Assembly: GCA_013288945.1 (NCBI GenBank)
Contig: JABDAZ010000008.1
Span: 1 to 64,000, forward strand
Direction: 5' to 3'
Length of the DNA stretch: 64,000 nt
From: Bacteroidota bacterium
Lineage (GTDB): Bacteria > Bacteroidota > Bacteroidia > Chitinophagales > Chitinophagaceae
The position numbers and the translations under genes are program-made. Positions 55,030 to 64,000 of this stretch are shown one piece after another. Position 1 is the stretch's first letter, and each line of letters opens with the position of its first letter. The notes beneath the pieces were generated by a model, which saw only the letters and a program-made list of their open reading frames with translations, had not been told where the DNA came from and ran no database searches.

Positions 55030-55530
55030 AGCAATGTGCAAATTTGAAAATGCTCAATGTGAAAATGATCCATTAAGTAAAAAACAAAAAGTAAAAAATA
55101 AAAAAACCGAGTTGGTTTTATAAATATATATCTGTCAACAGTCATCTGTCATCAGTCAACTTTTTTTGTACCAGGCAGTTGATTAATAATTAAACTTCAG
55201 TGGCGTCGCACACTTGTGCAGTTGATTAATAATGATCTTTTTATACCACAAAGAATCATAAAGAAAAAGCAGAGAATTTCTGAGAAACGCTGTTCCTCAG
55301 CGAACCTCTGTGGCCAAAAAAAGATCAATATAGCTGCGACTGTACAAGTGTGCGACGCCACAAATGATCATTAATAAACTAAATGTTCGGACAAAAATAT
55401 TAATGTGTAAATATGATGAATGTGGTAAATGTGAAAATGCTGATGAAGCAAAAAGTAAAAACCAAAAAGTAAAAATTAAAAAAATCAGATATTATAAATC
55501 CGAAATCATACATCAAAACATCATAAATCC
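55030..55530. repeat. Composite intergenic element, copy 2 (inverted)
   Basis: Reverse complement of the element at 31703-32190. It contains heptamers TGTCAAC, AGTCATC, TGTCATC, AGTCAAC (55133-55160), a reverse core with GTGC end (55203-55219), the nested palindrome with CTCAGCG and CCTCTGTGG words, a forward core (55342-55358), ATGTTCGGACAA, and CATTTTCACATT-complement words. A further heptamer stretch (CATCGTAAATCGTACAT type) continues to about 55572. No gene is present. Confidence 0.87.
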
Positions 55531-55600
55531 ATGGTACCTCCGACATCGTAAATCGTACATGACCAAAGTCTACTAATTTTGTAGATTTTGTGTAAAAAAT

Positions 55601-55632
55601 TTGGAATTATAAAAAACACGTTGTTATCTTTG
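55601..55632 (+). promoter_or_regulatory. Promoter of the methionine cluster
   Basis: TTG at 55601-55603 and TATCTTTG at 55625-55632, spaced by 21 bases, match the Bacteroidota -33/-7 consensus. The SAM riboswitch begins about 16 bases later. Confidence 0.8.
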
Positions 55633-55647
55633 CAACAGTTCTTTACA

Positions 55648-55762
55648 TCTCTTATCAAGAAAGGCAGAGGGAAATGGCCCGATGACGCCTTGACAACCTG
55701 TTTCGCAATTAGCGGGATAAGGTGCCAACTCCAGCACGCGGAAATGCGTGACAGATAAGTCA
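55648..55762 (+). ncRNA. SAM-I (S-box) riboswitch
   Basis: The conserved S-box core is readable: CTTATCAAGA, GGCAGAGGGA, TGGCCCGATGA, GCCTTGACAACC, GATAAGGTGCCAACTCC and closing ACAGATAAG. Helix P1 pairs CTTATC (55651-55656) with GATAAG (55754-55759). SAM binding would stabilise P1. AGTCAGA (55758-55764), which overlaps the 3' strand of P1, can instead pair with TCTGACT (55806-55812), which overlaps the terminator stem; this is the expected antiterminator. The riboswitch controls the methionine genes downstream. Confidence 0.95.
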
Positions 55763-55796
55763 GATTAACAGCTTCAACAATTTCCTCAAGATATTT

Positions 55797-55831
55797 AAAA
55801 GCTCTTCTGACTAATCGGAAGAGCTTTTTTT
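55797..55831 (+). terminator. SAM-riboswitch expression-platform terminator
   Basis: GCTCTTC (55801-55807) pairs with GAAGAGC (55818-55824), strengthened by flanking A and T runs, and is followed by TTTTTTT. It forms when SAM is bound and the AGTCAGA antiterminator strand is held in P1. Confidence 0.92.
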
Positions 55832-55947
55832 ATGCCCGTCCCTGCGGGTTAATAAAAATATTTTCCGATCATTTTCTTTCATGATAAGTAGCATTTATTA
55901 ATAACATTTTTTACCACTCTTTCAGGGAAGAGGCAAACATTTTAATC

Positions 55948-57129
55948 ATGCAGGAAACAACAAAACTCATTCACAGCATTCCGGTAGATCCTTTAACAGG
56001 CGCGATTTCTGTGCCTATTTATCAAACCTCAACCTTTGTGCAGGCAGCGCCCGGCATTAATAAAGGTTTTGATTATGCAAGAAGCAATAACCCAACGCGC
56101 GCTGCATTGGAAACAATTGTTGCGCAATTGGAAAATGGAAAAGTTGGCGTTGCATTTGGCAGCGGGCTTGCAGCAATTGATGCCGTTGTAAAACTGTTGC
56201 AATCGGGCGATGAAATAATTGCTGTTGATGATATTTATGGCGGCGCATTTCGTTTGTTTGAACAAGTGTATAAAAAATTTGGTATCACAGTTCAGTATGT
56301 TGATACAACAAATGTTGAAAATGTTTTTAATGCAGTTACGCCAAAAACAAAATTGATTTGGATTGAAACACCAACCAATCCAACACTAAAAATTTCTGAC
56401 ATAGAAGCTATCGCAAAAATTGCAAAAGCAAACCGCTGTTTACTTTGCGTGGATAATACTTTTGCTTCACCGGCCTTACAAAAACCTCTTTCGTTGGGAG
56501 CTGATATTGTAGTACACAGCGCAACAAAATATCTCGGCGGCCACAGCGATTTGATTGCGGGATTGGTCATCACAAAAACACAAGAGCTTGGAGAAAAAAT
56601 ACGGTTTTATCAAAACGCAACAGGCGCTATTTTATCTCCATTCGATAGTTGGCTATTAATACGTGGGATTGAAACTTTGCCATTGCGCATTAAACAACAT
56701 TGCGCGAGTGCACAACTGATTGCAGAATTTTTGGAAACACATCCGCTCGTTAATAAAGTTTATTATCCTGGATTAAAAACGCATCCCAATCATCACATTG
56801 CAAAAAGGCAAGCCAAAGGCTTTGGCGGCATTGTTTCTTTTAATTTAAAAGAAGATACAGAAGCTGCGGCCGCGGAATTTATTAATAACGCAAAATTATT
56901 TTTGCTGGCAGAAAGCCTTGGCGGAATAAAAAGTTTGGTAAGCCACCCTGCAACGATGACGCATAAAACAATTCCGGCTGAAACCCGCATTGCTGCTGGT
57001 GTTTCAAACAGTTTGATAAGGCTTTCTGTTGGACTGGAAGATGCAGAAGATTTGCTGGAAGACATTAACCAGGCTTTTGAAAAATTGCTTATTAATGCAA
57101 ACAAAAATAAAACCGCGGTTTTCAATTAA
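55948..57129 (+). CDS. Cystathionine synthase/lyase family PLP enzyme
   Basis: A 393-residue member of the Cys/Met-metabolism PLP family (cystathionine gamma-synthase, beta-lyase or gamma-lyase). Family motifs: SVPIYQTSTF, YARSNNPTR, DNTFASPALQKPLSLGADIVVHSATK with the PLP lysine K194, and YLGGHSD. The C-terminal SLGGIKSLVSHPATMTH is typical. It is the first gene after the SAM riboswitch, so a biosynthetic role (O-acetylhomoserine plus cysteine to cystathionine, or cystathionine cleavage) is favoured over catabolism. Family alone does not separate these activities. Confidence 0.9.
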   Translation: MQETTKLIHSIPVDPLTGAISVPIYQTSTFVQAAPGINKGFDYARSNNPTRAALETIVAQLENGKVGVAFGSGLAAIDAVVKLLQSGDEIIAVDDIYGGAFRLFEQVYKKFGITVQYVDTTNVENVFNAVTPKTKLIWIETPTNPTLKISDIEAIAKIAKANRCLLCVDNTFASPALQKPLSLGADIVVHSATKYLGGHSDLIAGLVITKTQELGEKIRFYQNATGAILSPFDSWLLIRGIETLPLRIKQHCASAQLIAEFLETHPLVNKVYYPGLKTHPNHHIAKRQAKGFGGIVSFNLKEDTEAAAAEFINNAKLFLLAESLGGIKSLVSHPATMTHKTIPAETRIAAGVSNSLIRLSVGLEDAEDLLEDINQAFEKLLINANKNKTAVFN

Positions 57130-57160
57130 CAAACCTTTTTAAAATAAACTCAAATGATAA

Positions 57161-57192
57161 TTGGAGAATTCAGCAAAACCCTACTAAATTTG
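57161..57192 (+). promoter_or_regulatory. Internal promoter before the Cys-rich leader and metY
   Basis: TTG (57161-57163), a 21-base spacer and TAAATTTG (57185-57192) match the Bacteroidota promoter. A transcript would begin at the hairpin GCAGTA/TACTGC (57194-57210) that abuts the leader ATG. Confidence 0.65.
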
Positions 57193-57210
57193 TGCAGTAT
57201 TAATTACTGC

Positions 57211-57291
57211 ATGTTTACAGCACAACAAAATATTACTTTTTCTGCCCAACAAAATAGTTGTTGTAGCTGTTGTATGCCGCAGGCATACTAA
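57211..57291 (+). CDS. Cys-rich 26-residue leader peptide upstream of metY
   Basis: An ATG-initiated frame of 26 codons ending NSCCSCCMPQAY, with four Cys codons in five positions (57259-57273) and a doubled AQQN motif before. It starts right after a perfect 6-pair hairpin. Its 3' end overlaps a perfect hairpin GTATGCC-GCA-GGCATAC (57272-57288). A further AT-rich hairpin ATTGAAA/TTTCAAT (57329-57345) with a T-rich tail precedes metY. The layout suggests attenuation by cysteine supply, as known for Cys-codon leaders in mycobacteria. No database comparison was possible. Confidence 0.6.
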   Translation: MFTAQQNITFSAQQNSCCSCCMPQAY

Positions 57292-57372
57292 TCATTTATT
57301 ACCCATCTATTCTGGCGTTGACCGTTCCATTGAAACTTTTTCAATAGCAATTTTTATTCTTTTATATTTTAA

Positions 57373-58707
<1,335 letters not shown>

Positions 58708-58825
58708 TTTTAAGTAAAAAGTAAAAAAATAATCTGCGAATTTGCAGCTGCATATTTTGCCACAGATTTATGGATTAATAAAATAATTTTTTACCAGGCG
58801 ATAGAATATCTATTCAACTTCATTG

Positions 58826-58920
58826 GCGTCGCACTCTTGTACTTTTAGTTCATTATTGAACTTAGGTACAAGTGTGCGACGCAACTGAAGTTGATTAATG
58901 AACAAAAAGATCGGACAACA
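58826..58920. repeat. Tight inverted pair of REP-like units between metY and metX
   Basis: Reverse core variant (58826-58842) and forward core (58866-58882) separated by 23 bases, with subfamily flanks ACCAGGCGATAGAATATCTATTC on the left and AACTGAAGTTGATTAATGAAC to ATCGGACAAC on the right. The pair could fold as a cruciform or RNA hairpin. It ends 14 bases before the metX start. Confidence 0.87.
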
Positions 58921-58933
58921 AATAAAATAATTA

Positions 58934-59989
58934 TTGCAAAAAAAATTTACATACAATCAATCCTTCACATTAGAATCAGGAATTGTTTTGCCGCAATATC
59001 ATTTGGCATATACAACGCACGGAAAATTAAATGACGAAAAAGATAATGCAGTTTGGATTTTTCATGCATTAACAGCCAACAGCGATCCTGCAGAATGGTG
59101 GCCAGGCCTGATTGGCGAAGGAAAATTATTTGACCCTGAAAAATATTTTATTGTTTGCGTTAATATGCCCGGCAGTTGTTATGGAAGCATTTGCCCGCTT
59201 GATATTAATCCAACAACAAACGAAATTTATTATCACGATTTTCCATTCTTTACTACGCGCGATATGGTTCGCGCATACAAACCTTTAAAAGAATTTTTAG
59301 GCATTAATAAAATTCATATCGGCATTGGTGGATCAATGGGCGGGCAACAGTTATTGGAATGGTCGATTGAAGAACCGAATTTGTTTGAATACATTTTTCC
59401 GATTGCAACAAATGCGCGGCATTCTCCGTGGGGAATTGCATTTAACACTTCGCAACGTATGGCGATTGAAGCCGATGCAACTTGGAAAGAAAAAAATATT
59501 AATGCCGGATTACAAGGCATGAAAGCTGCGCGGGCAATGGCTTTGCTGTCGTACAGGCATTATGAAACTTATTTATCTTCGCAGCCGCATACAAATCATT
59601 TTCCTTTTAGCGCAGGTTGGAATGGCGCAGATTCTTATCAACGTTACCAGGGCGAAAAATTGGCGAAGCGGTTTAATGCGTTCAGTTATTATACATTAAG
59701 CAAAAGTATGGATGCGCATAATGTTGGGCGTTCTAGAAAATCTGTTGTTGATGCATTGCAACTTATTAATGCAAAAACATTAGCGATTGGAATTGAAACT
59801 GATATTTTATTTCCCGTTAGTGAGCAACAATTTATTGCCGCAAATATTTTGAATGCAGAATATAAAACGATTCATTCTGCATATGGACACGATGGATTTT
59901 TATTAGAATTTGATACGATAGGAAATTTGATTATAGCGTTTATTAATAAAGAAAAAAAAGCAAATCATAAATTTGCAATTATAAATTAA
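58934..59989 (+). CDS. metX: Homoserine O-acetyltransferase
   Basis: Alpha/beta-hydrolase that acetylates homoserine with acetyl-CoA, the committed methionine step. The nucleophile is S134 in GIGGSMGGQQ; the acid is in IGIETDILFP and the histidine in AYGHDGFLLEFD. The family core ALTANSDPAEWWPGLIG and VNMPGSCYGSICPLD is intact. The only start that keeps the family N-terminus (QKKFTYNQSFTLESG) is TTG 58934; no ATG or GTG precedes the first conserved strand. Length 351 residues is normal. hom follows after 4 bases. Confidence 0.93.
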   Translation: MQKKFTYNQSFTLESGIVLPQYHLAYTTHGKLNDEKDNAVWIFHALTANSDPAEWWPGLIGEGKLFDPEKYFIVCVNMPGSCYGSICPLDINPTTNEIYYHDFPFFTTRDMVRAYKPLKEFLGINKIHIGIGGSMGGQQLLEWSIEEPNLFEYIFPIATNARHSPWGIAFNTSQRMAIEADATWKEKNINAGLQGMKAARAMALLSYRHYETYLSSQPHTNHFPFSAGWNGADSYQRYQGEKLAKRFNAFSYYTLSKSMDAHNVGRSRKSVVDALQLINAKTLAIGIETDILFPVSEQQFIAANILNAEYKTIHSAYGHDGFLLEFDTIGNLIIAFINKEKKANHKFAIIN

Positions 59990-59993
59990 AAAC

Positions 59994-61250
59994 ATGGAAA
60001 CACATAAGCAATTAACGATAGGATTATTTGGCTTCGGAGTTGTTGGCGAAGGCTTATATAAAATTTTACAGCAAACACCTTCATTAAGGGCATCGATAAA
60101 AAAAGTTTGTATAAAAAATGCAGATAAAAAAAGAGATGCGCCCGCAGATTTATTTACAACAGATAAAAATGTTTTATTAAACGATCCGGAAATAAATGTA
60201 ATTGTAGAAGTTATTAATGAAACAGAACCTGCATTTGATATTGTTTCTACTGCATTAAAAAATGGAAAAGATGTAGTGAGCGCAAGTAAAAAAATGCTTG
60301 CCACGTATTTACCAGAAATACTTGCATTGCAAAAAAGATACAACACATCTGCATTATATGAAGCCGCAGCATGCGCGTCCATTCCGGTTATCCGCAACCT
60401 GGAAGAATATTATGACAATGATTTGTTGCATTCTATTAAAGCAATTGTAAATGGTTCAACCAATTTTATTCTTACAAAAATGTTTGAAGAAAAACTGGAT
60501 TTTCACAATGCATTATTGCTTGCGCAGCAATTGGGTTTTGCAGAAAGCGATCCTGTTTTAGATATTGAAGGTTATGATGCCGTTAATAAATGGACCTTGT
60601 TATTATTGCATGCTTATGGAATTGTTGAGCATCCTGATAATATTGTTTTTAATGGTATTCAAAATATTCAATTAAGCGATGCTGTTGTTGCCAAAGAAAA
60701 AAGTTATGATATAAAATTAGTTGCGCAGGCAAAAAAATTATTGAATGGAAAAGTTGCTGCGTTTGTTTTGCCGCAATTTGTAAAACAAGACGATCATTTG
60801 GTGTTTGTAAAAAATGAATATAATGGCGTTGTGATAGAAAGTAATTTTGCCGACAAACAATTTTTTTATGGAAAAGGCGCAGGCAGCTTTCCTACTGCAT
60901 CGGCGGTGCTTAGCGATTTGTCTGCATTGCGTTATCAATATAAATACGAATATAAAAAATTATACCACCACAAGCCGCTTGAAATTACCAACGATTTTTT
61001 TGTAAAAGCATATATTAGTTTTGATGACTGGAAATATATTCCGCGTGAAAAATTTGAATGGATTGAAGAATGGCATGCAGAATCTCAACGAAAATATTTA
61101 GTTGGTGTACTGCCATTTATTGAGTTGAAAGAAAATAAATGGTGGAAAGAAAATAATACATCATTAATACTTTCACCAGAACCAATTATTGAAGATGTTG
61201 AAATAAGAAAATTAAAAAAGAAAAGTTTAGAGCTTGCAGGAATTGTATAA
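59994..61250 (+). CDS. hom: Homoserine dehydrogenase
   Basis: Reduces aspartate semialdehyde to homoserine. The NAD(P)-binding motif GFGVVGEG is at residues 13-20. The catalytic core is recognisable (DVVSASKKMLATYLPEI, ALYEAAACASIPVIRNLEEYYDNDLLHSIKAIVNGSTNFILTKM, FAESDPVLDIEGYDAVNK, YGKGAGSFPTASAVLSDL). Length 418 residues; the C-terminal part lacks an obvious ACT-domain signature, so feedback control by threonine may be absent. It is coupled to metX with a 4-base gap and ends at a strong terminator. Confidence 0.93.
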   Translation: METHKQLTIGLFGFGVVGEGLYKILQQTPSLRASIKKVCIKNADKKRDAPADLFTTDKNVLLNDPEINVIVEVINETEPAFDIVSTALKNGKDVVSASKKMLATYLPEILALQKRYNTSALYEAAACASIPVIRNLEEYYDNDLLHSIKAIVNGSTNFILTKMFEEKLDFHNALLLAQQLGFAESDPVLDIEGYDAVNKWTLLLLHAYGIVEHPDNIVFNGIQNIQLSDAVVAKEKSYDIKLVAQAKKLLNGKVAAFVLPQFVKQDDHLVFVKNEYNGVVIESNFADKQFFYGKGAGSFPTASAVLSDLSALRYQYKYEYKKLYHHKPLEITNDFFVKAYISFDDWKYIPREKFEWIEEWHAESQRKYLVGVLPFIELKENKWWKENNTSLILSPEPIIEDVEIRKLKKKSLELAGIV

Positions 61251-61270
61251 ATTCTTTCTTGCAACAAAAA

Positions 61271-61306
61271 AAATCCGTTCATCTTTATTAATGAACGGAT
61301 TTTTTA
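61271..61306. terminator. Bidirectional terminator at the end of the methionine cluster
   Basis: AATCCGTTCAT (61272-61282) pairs with ATGAACGGATT (61291-61301), with A-run before and T-run after, so it can stop transcription from both convergent sides. Confidence 0.92.
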
Positions 61307-61318
61307 TTTTGACTAATT

Positions 61319-62674
61319 TTATTGATTTTTTTCTATTAATTTTTCGTCAATCAAATAAGCTGAAACGCTTTCGAGCAAAGGCTTTGCTTTGGCGTCATTA
61401 ATAACAATTACGAAGCTGTCAGCTTCTGTAGCATCAAAAGTTAAGATGCGTTTTCTGCCGATTGTGGTGCCTTCAATTTGCTTTACAATATCGTTTCCTT
61501 TGTTAAATTGAATACTGAATTTTTTTACGCGTTGCCCGTATTCAACAGGTTCATTAACAATTATACAATTGATTTTTTTTGTTGAACCAATATTAACCAC
61601 ATAATTATTTTCATAACTCAATGGAAATTTTTTATTAATAATTGCATTGGAAAAATTATCATCGCGCAACTTTTTAAAACCAATTAGCGCAACAGAATCA
61701 TGTTCATTAATAACACCAATTCTATCTGCCGGAACATTTAATAATAATGATGCGCCACGGCCAACAGATTTCAAATACAATTGAAATAATGTTTGCGGAT
61801 TTTTCACCAATGAATCTTCCTGTTTATGATAAAACCATCCTGGCCTTATGCTTACATCGCATTCTTCCGGTATCCAGTTTTTTCCATTTTCATTTCCTGC
61901 ATTCAACGTATCTGTTGGCGGCGAACCCGCGCCACGCGTGAATCCTGCAGTATCTAACAAATTCCAGTTTGTTTTTCCTGCGGTGCCATTTTCATTGCCA
62001 ACCCATCTTATATCTGGGCCAATATCACTAAACACAACTGTATTTGGCGCAATTGTTCTTAACGTTTTTTCAAACCTTGCAAAATCATACATTTGTTTTT
62101 TTCCATTTGGCCCTTCACCATTTGCACCATCCCACCAAAACTCAAAAAACGGCCCATAGTTTTGTACAATTTCTTTCATCATGTTTATGTACACATCATT
62201 GTATGCAGCAGTTCCATATGCAGGATGGTTTCTGTCCCACGGCGATAAATACACGCCCATTTGCAAACCAAATTCATCGCATGCATTCCTTAATTCGCGC
62301 AGCACATCGCCTTTTCCATTTTTCCATTTGCTTTGTGCAACAGTGTGTGTTGAAAATTTGCTTGGCCACAAACAAAATCCATCATGATGTTTTGCAGTAA
62401 TAATAATTCCTTTAGCACCAGCCGCTTTTGCAACGCGGCACCATTGCCTGCAATCTAAATTTGTTGGATTAAAAACTTCTTCATGTTCTGTTCCTTTTCC
62501 CCATTCCAAATCAGTAAATGTGTTTGGGCCGAAATGAACAAACATATAAAATTCCATGTTGCTCCATTGCAATTGGCGCGCAGAAGGCAATGGCCCGAAT
62601 GGCTGAACTGTTTGTGCATTTATTAATGAAAGAATAAAGAGATAAAATGCAAATAATAAAAATGATTTTTTCAT
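61319..62674 (-). CDS. Secreted alpha-L-fucosidase, GH29
   Basis: Retaining fucosidase, exported (signal peptide about 1-20, ending INAQ). The GH29 catalytic domain shows FVHFGPNTFTDLEWG, the substrate-binding KHHDGFCLW (residues 95-103) and the nucleophile D182 in FEFWWDGANG. About 110 C-terminal residues form a beta domain (FSIQFNKGNDIVKQIEG, FVIVINDAK). Length 451 residues fits. It suggests use of fucosylated glycans, together with the GH130-like protein at 9-10 kb. It lies in line with the phosphoesterase upstream. Confidence 0.93.
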   Translation of the reverse strand: MKKSFLLFAFYLFILSLINAQTVQPFGPLPSARQLQWSNMEFYMFVHFGPNTFTDLEWGKGTEHEEVFNPTNLDCRQWCRVAKAAGAKGIIITAKHHDGFCLWPSKFSTHTVAQSKWKNGKGDVLRELRNACDEFGLQMGVYLSPWDRNHPAYGTAAYNDVYINMMKEIVQNYGPFFEFWWDGANGEGPNGKKQMYDFARFEKTLRTIAPNTVVFSDIGPDIRWVGNENGTAGKTNWNLLDTAGFTRGAGSPPTDTLNAGNENGKNWIPEECDVSIRPGWFYHKQEDSLVKNPQTLFQLYLKSVGRGASLLLNVPADRIGVINEHDSVALIGFKKLRDDNFSNAIINKKFPLSYENNYVVNIGSTKKINCIIVNEPVEYGQRVKKFSIQFNKGNDIVKQIEGTTIGRKRILTFDATEADSFVIVINDAKAKPLLESVSAYLIDEKLIEKNQ

Positions 62675-62716
62675 TGAAAGAAATCTTACTTAAAATTTTA
62701 TTAATAAAAATTGAAG

Positions 62717-64000
62717 TTAGATTTCTCCGCCCATTAATGGATCTGTTATGGAAAAATTTCCTGTTTCAACGTGGCCGGCAAATCTTTTTTCAAACAAATC
62801 GTTTCCTTTTACTTTCACGCTAAAGTCGTACCAGCCGTGGCTTTTGCCTAAATCAATAATAATTTTTGATTCGCCGTTTTTTGCGTTAATAATTTTTTTG
62901 ATTGATGGGTTTTTATACGCGTTGTCTTTTATTTCCACCATTAATGGCTGCGAATTATTTTGGTTAGAAATTTTTAATTCAATATTCCCGGTTAGTTTTT
63001 TTGACTCGATTAATGCCTTTTCATACCCACAAAAAATATCAGCAATTGGATCATTTACATCACCAATAAATTCTCTGTAAAAACCATTCGGGCCATACAA
63101 ACGCAAATGATAATTGTTGTTTTCAAAATCATTAATAACCCATGAATTATTTAAAGCGTCGCCTGCAGAAACCGCAAACGCCCACAGCTTTCCATTTTCA
63201 TTTGCATGCATTCCCGGCGCAAAAATATTGAATGGCGAACCTGCAGATTTTTCTTTAAAAATATTTTTTGCAGATTTCATTTCAATAATAAAATTCTTTT
63301 TATCGGCGCTCAATTTTCCATCAGCATATAATTCATAAGGCAACGCGCACAATGAACGCGTGCCTTTTTCCTGCTGCGGCATAAATGGCGATGCAAGTGC
63401 ATTTGTATTAATAACAGCAATTTCTTCCGGTGTTAATTTTTTATAATTGCTTGGTACATTTTTAAATTTTGCTTTGTGTACACTTTCTATAAAAATATCT
63501 TTTGCAAGAAATGGAAGTTCATTAATTTTTTCTCCGTTATCCGTTCTGAAAACAGAAGTCAAATCACCGCAAACAGTTCTGCGCCATTCACTGATTTTAT
63601 CGTGGTTAATTTTTTTTCCTGTCTTCTTCGTTAAAAAATCTTCTAAAAATTGCAAGGTAGAAGTGTGATCAAAAACCTGCGAATTAACCCAGCCACCGCG
63701 GCTCCACGGAGATGCAATAACTAACGGAACACGAAAACCAAGCCCGATTGAACCAGGTGAATCCTGCGCCAAACGAACATGCTCAACACTTGTATCGATA
63801 CCTGCGGAAACCTCGCCAGTTGCGGGATTGCGCGGATCGGGCGCAACGAACGGCGGCACGTGATCAAAATATCCATCGTTCTCATCATACGCCAAAATGA
63901 AAATTGTTTTCTTCCACACTTCAGGATTTTGCGTGAGAATATCCATCGCTTCCGACAAATACCATGAACCAAACCATGGTGCACTTGGATGATCAGAAAA
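62717..64000 (-). CDS. Phospholipase C / phosphoesterase family protein, partial
   Basis: C-terminal 427 residues of a bacterial phospholipase C-like enzyme (non-haemolytic PLC/AcpA superfamily); the gene continues beyond the window end, since the frame stays open to 64000 (SDHPSAPWFGSWYLSEAMD). Core motifs: TIFILAYDENDGYFDHVPPF, FRVPLVIASPWSRGGWV, FDHTSTLQFLEDFL. Two beta domains follow (about 210-300 and 310-410), as in the DUF756 C-terminal repeats of these enzymes. It is probably secreted and acts on phospholipids or other phosphodiesters; the signal sequence is outside the window. Confidence 0.88.
   Translation of the reverse strand, partial: FSDHPSAPWFGSWYLSEAMDILTQNPEVWKKTIFILAYDENDGYFDHVPPFVAPDPRNPATGEVSAGIDTSVEHVRLAQDSPGSIGLGFRVPLVIASPWSRGGWVNSQVFDHTSTLQFLEDFLTKKTGKKINHDKISEWRRTVCGDLTSVFRTDNGEKINELPFLAKDIFIESVHKAKFKNVPSNYKKLTPEEIAVINTNALASPFMPQQEKGTRSLCALPYELYADGKLSADKKNFIIEMKSAKNIFKEKSAGSPFNIFAPGMHANENGKLWAFAVSAGDALNNSWVINDFENNNYHLRLYGPNGFYREFIGDVNDPIADIFCGYEKALIESKKLTGNIELKISNQNNSQPLMVEIKDNAYKNPSIKKIINAKNGESKIIIDLGKSHGWYDFSVKVKGNDLFEKRFAGHVETGNFSITDPLMGGEI

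Noticed and set aside
54939-55145. Minus-strand 68-residue frame rich in Phe and Leu before the composite element
   Set aside because: Much of it is a translation of repeat copy 2 (the CATTTTCACATT-type words), with no start signal and no family features.
55364-55576. Plus-strand 70-residue frame before the SAM riboswitch
   Set aside because: It is composed of repeat words and T-rich/A-rich heptamers from the composite element and overlaps none of the features of a gene.
55850-55947. A second riboswitch between the SAM terminator and the first methionine gene
   Set aside because: Only a small CTCTT/AAGAG hairpin near the start is visible; no known riboswitch core is present.

Overview
The window looks like a piece of a Bacteroidota chromosome, most likely from the Chitinophagaceae or a close relative. 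The supports are the AT-rich composition, several TAnnTTTG promoter elements (the Bacteroidota -7 box), few Shine-Dalgarno sequences, and a family mix typical of that phylum (COG2509 oxidoreductase, DUF4293, DUF4382, CarboxypepD_reg-like secreted proteins, a GH130-like enzyme, GH29 fucosidase, bifunctional malic enzyme, NatAB and MlaEF transporters). This assignment comes from reading family signatures, not from a search. No rRNA, tRNA, CRISPR array, transposase or phage gene was recognised.

Layout. 0.3-7 kb (+): FAD dehydrogenase, NatA/NatB-type exporter, secreted M28 peptidase and a coiled-coil membrane protein. 7-13 kb (-): lipoproteins, a GH130-like enzyme, nitronate monooxygenase and a sugar nucleotidyltransferase. 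13.4-18.9 kb: glyA, a DUF4293 protein, uvrA paralogue 1 (-) and a sigma factor. 19.7-24.1 kb (-): two adjacent secreted amidohydrolase genes in which two of three domains have lost the metal-binding HxH motif. 24.2-33 kb (+): deoC, a SPOR protein, an M20 amidohydrolase, malic enzyme, MlaE/MlaF and sucD. 33.8-40 kb: a 2,076-residue alpha-2-macroglobulin. 40-50 kb: a frameshifted GIY-YIG gene fused by frame to an FAD oxidoreductase, then MtfA-like peptidase, aspS, a trypsin-like protease, rarA, a GNAT protein and an outer-membrane barrel. 50-55 kb (-): a 5'-nucleotidase, uvrA paralogue 2 and a DUF4382 lipoprotein. 55.6-61.3 kb (+): a methionine cluster. 61.3-64 kb (-): GH29 fucosidase and a phospholipase C-type enzyme cut by the window end.

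The methionine cluster is the clearest functional unit. A SAM-I riboswitch with its own terminator precedes a cystathionine-synthase-family gene. A 26-codon reading frame ending in a CCSCC cluster precedes the O-acetylhomoserine sulfhydrylase gene metY. The genes metX and hom follow, 4 bases apart. Together they turn aspartate semialdehyde into homoserine, O-acetylhomoserine and homocysteine, apparently with SAM control at the entrance and a possible cysteine-sensing leader at the sulfur-assimilation step.

The most unusual layer is the non-coding DNA. (1) Many intergenic gaps hold arrays of degenerate 7-base repeats. Each locus has its own heptamer, usually in two inverted arms. Some arrays run into stop codons, and two short heptad runs lie in frame inside genes (uvrA1 and the macroglobulin). 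(2) A REP-like family with the core GTACAAGTGTGCGACGC occurs 13 times, often as inverted pairs. (3) A composite element of about 490 bases occurs twice in opposite orientation, after mlaF and upstream of the methionine cluster. (4) The hexamer palindrome ATTAAT is several times more frequent than base composition predicts. These four observations are the strongest candidates for something not yet described.
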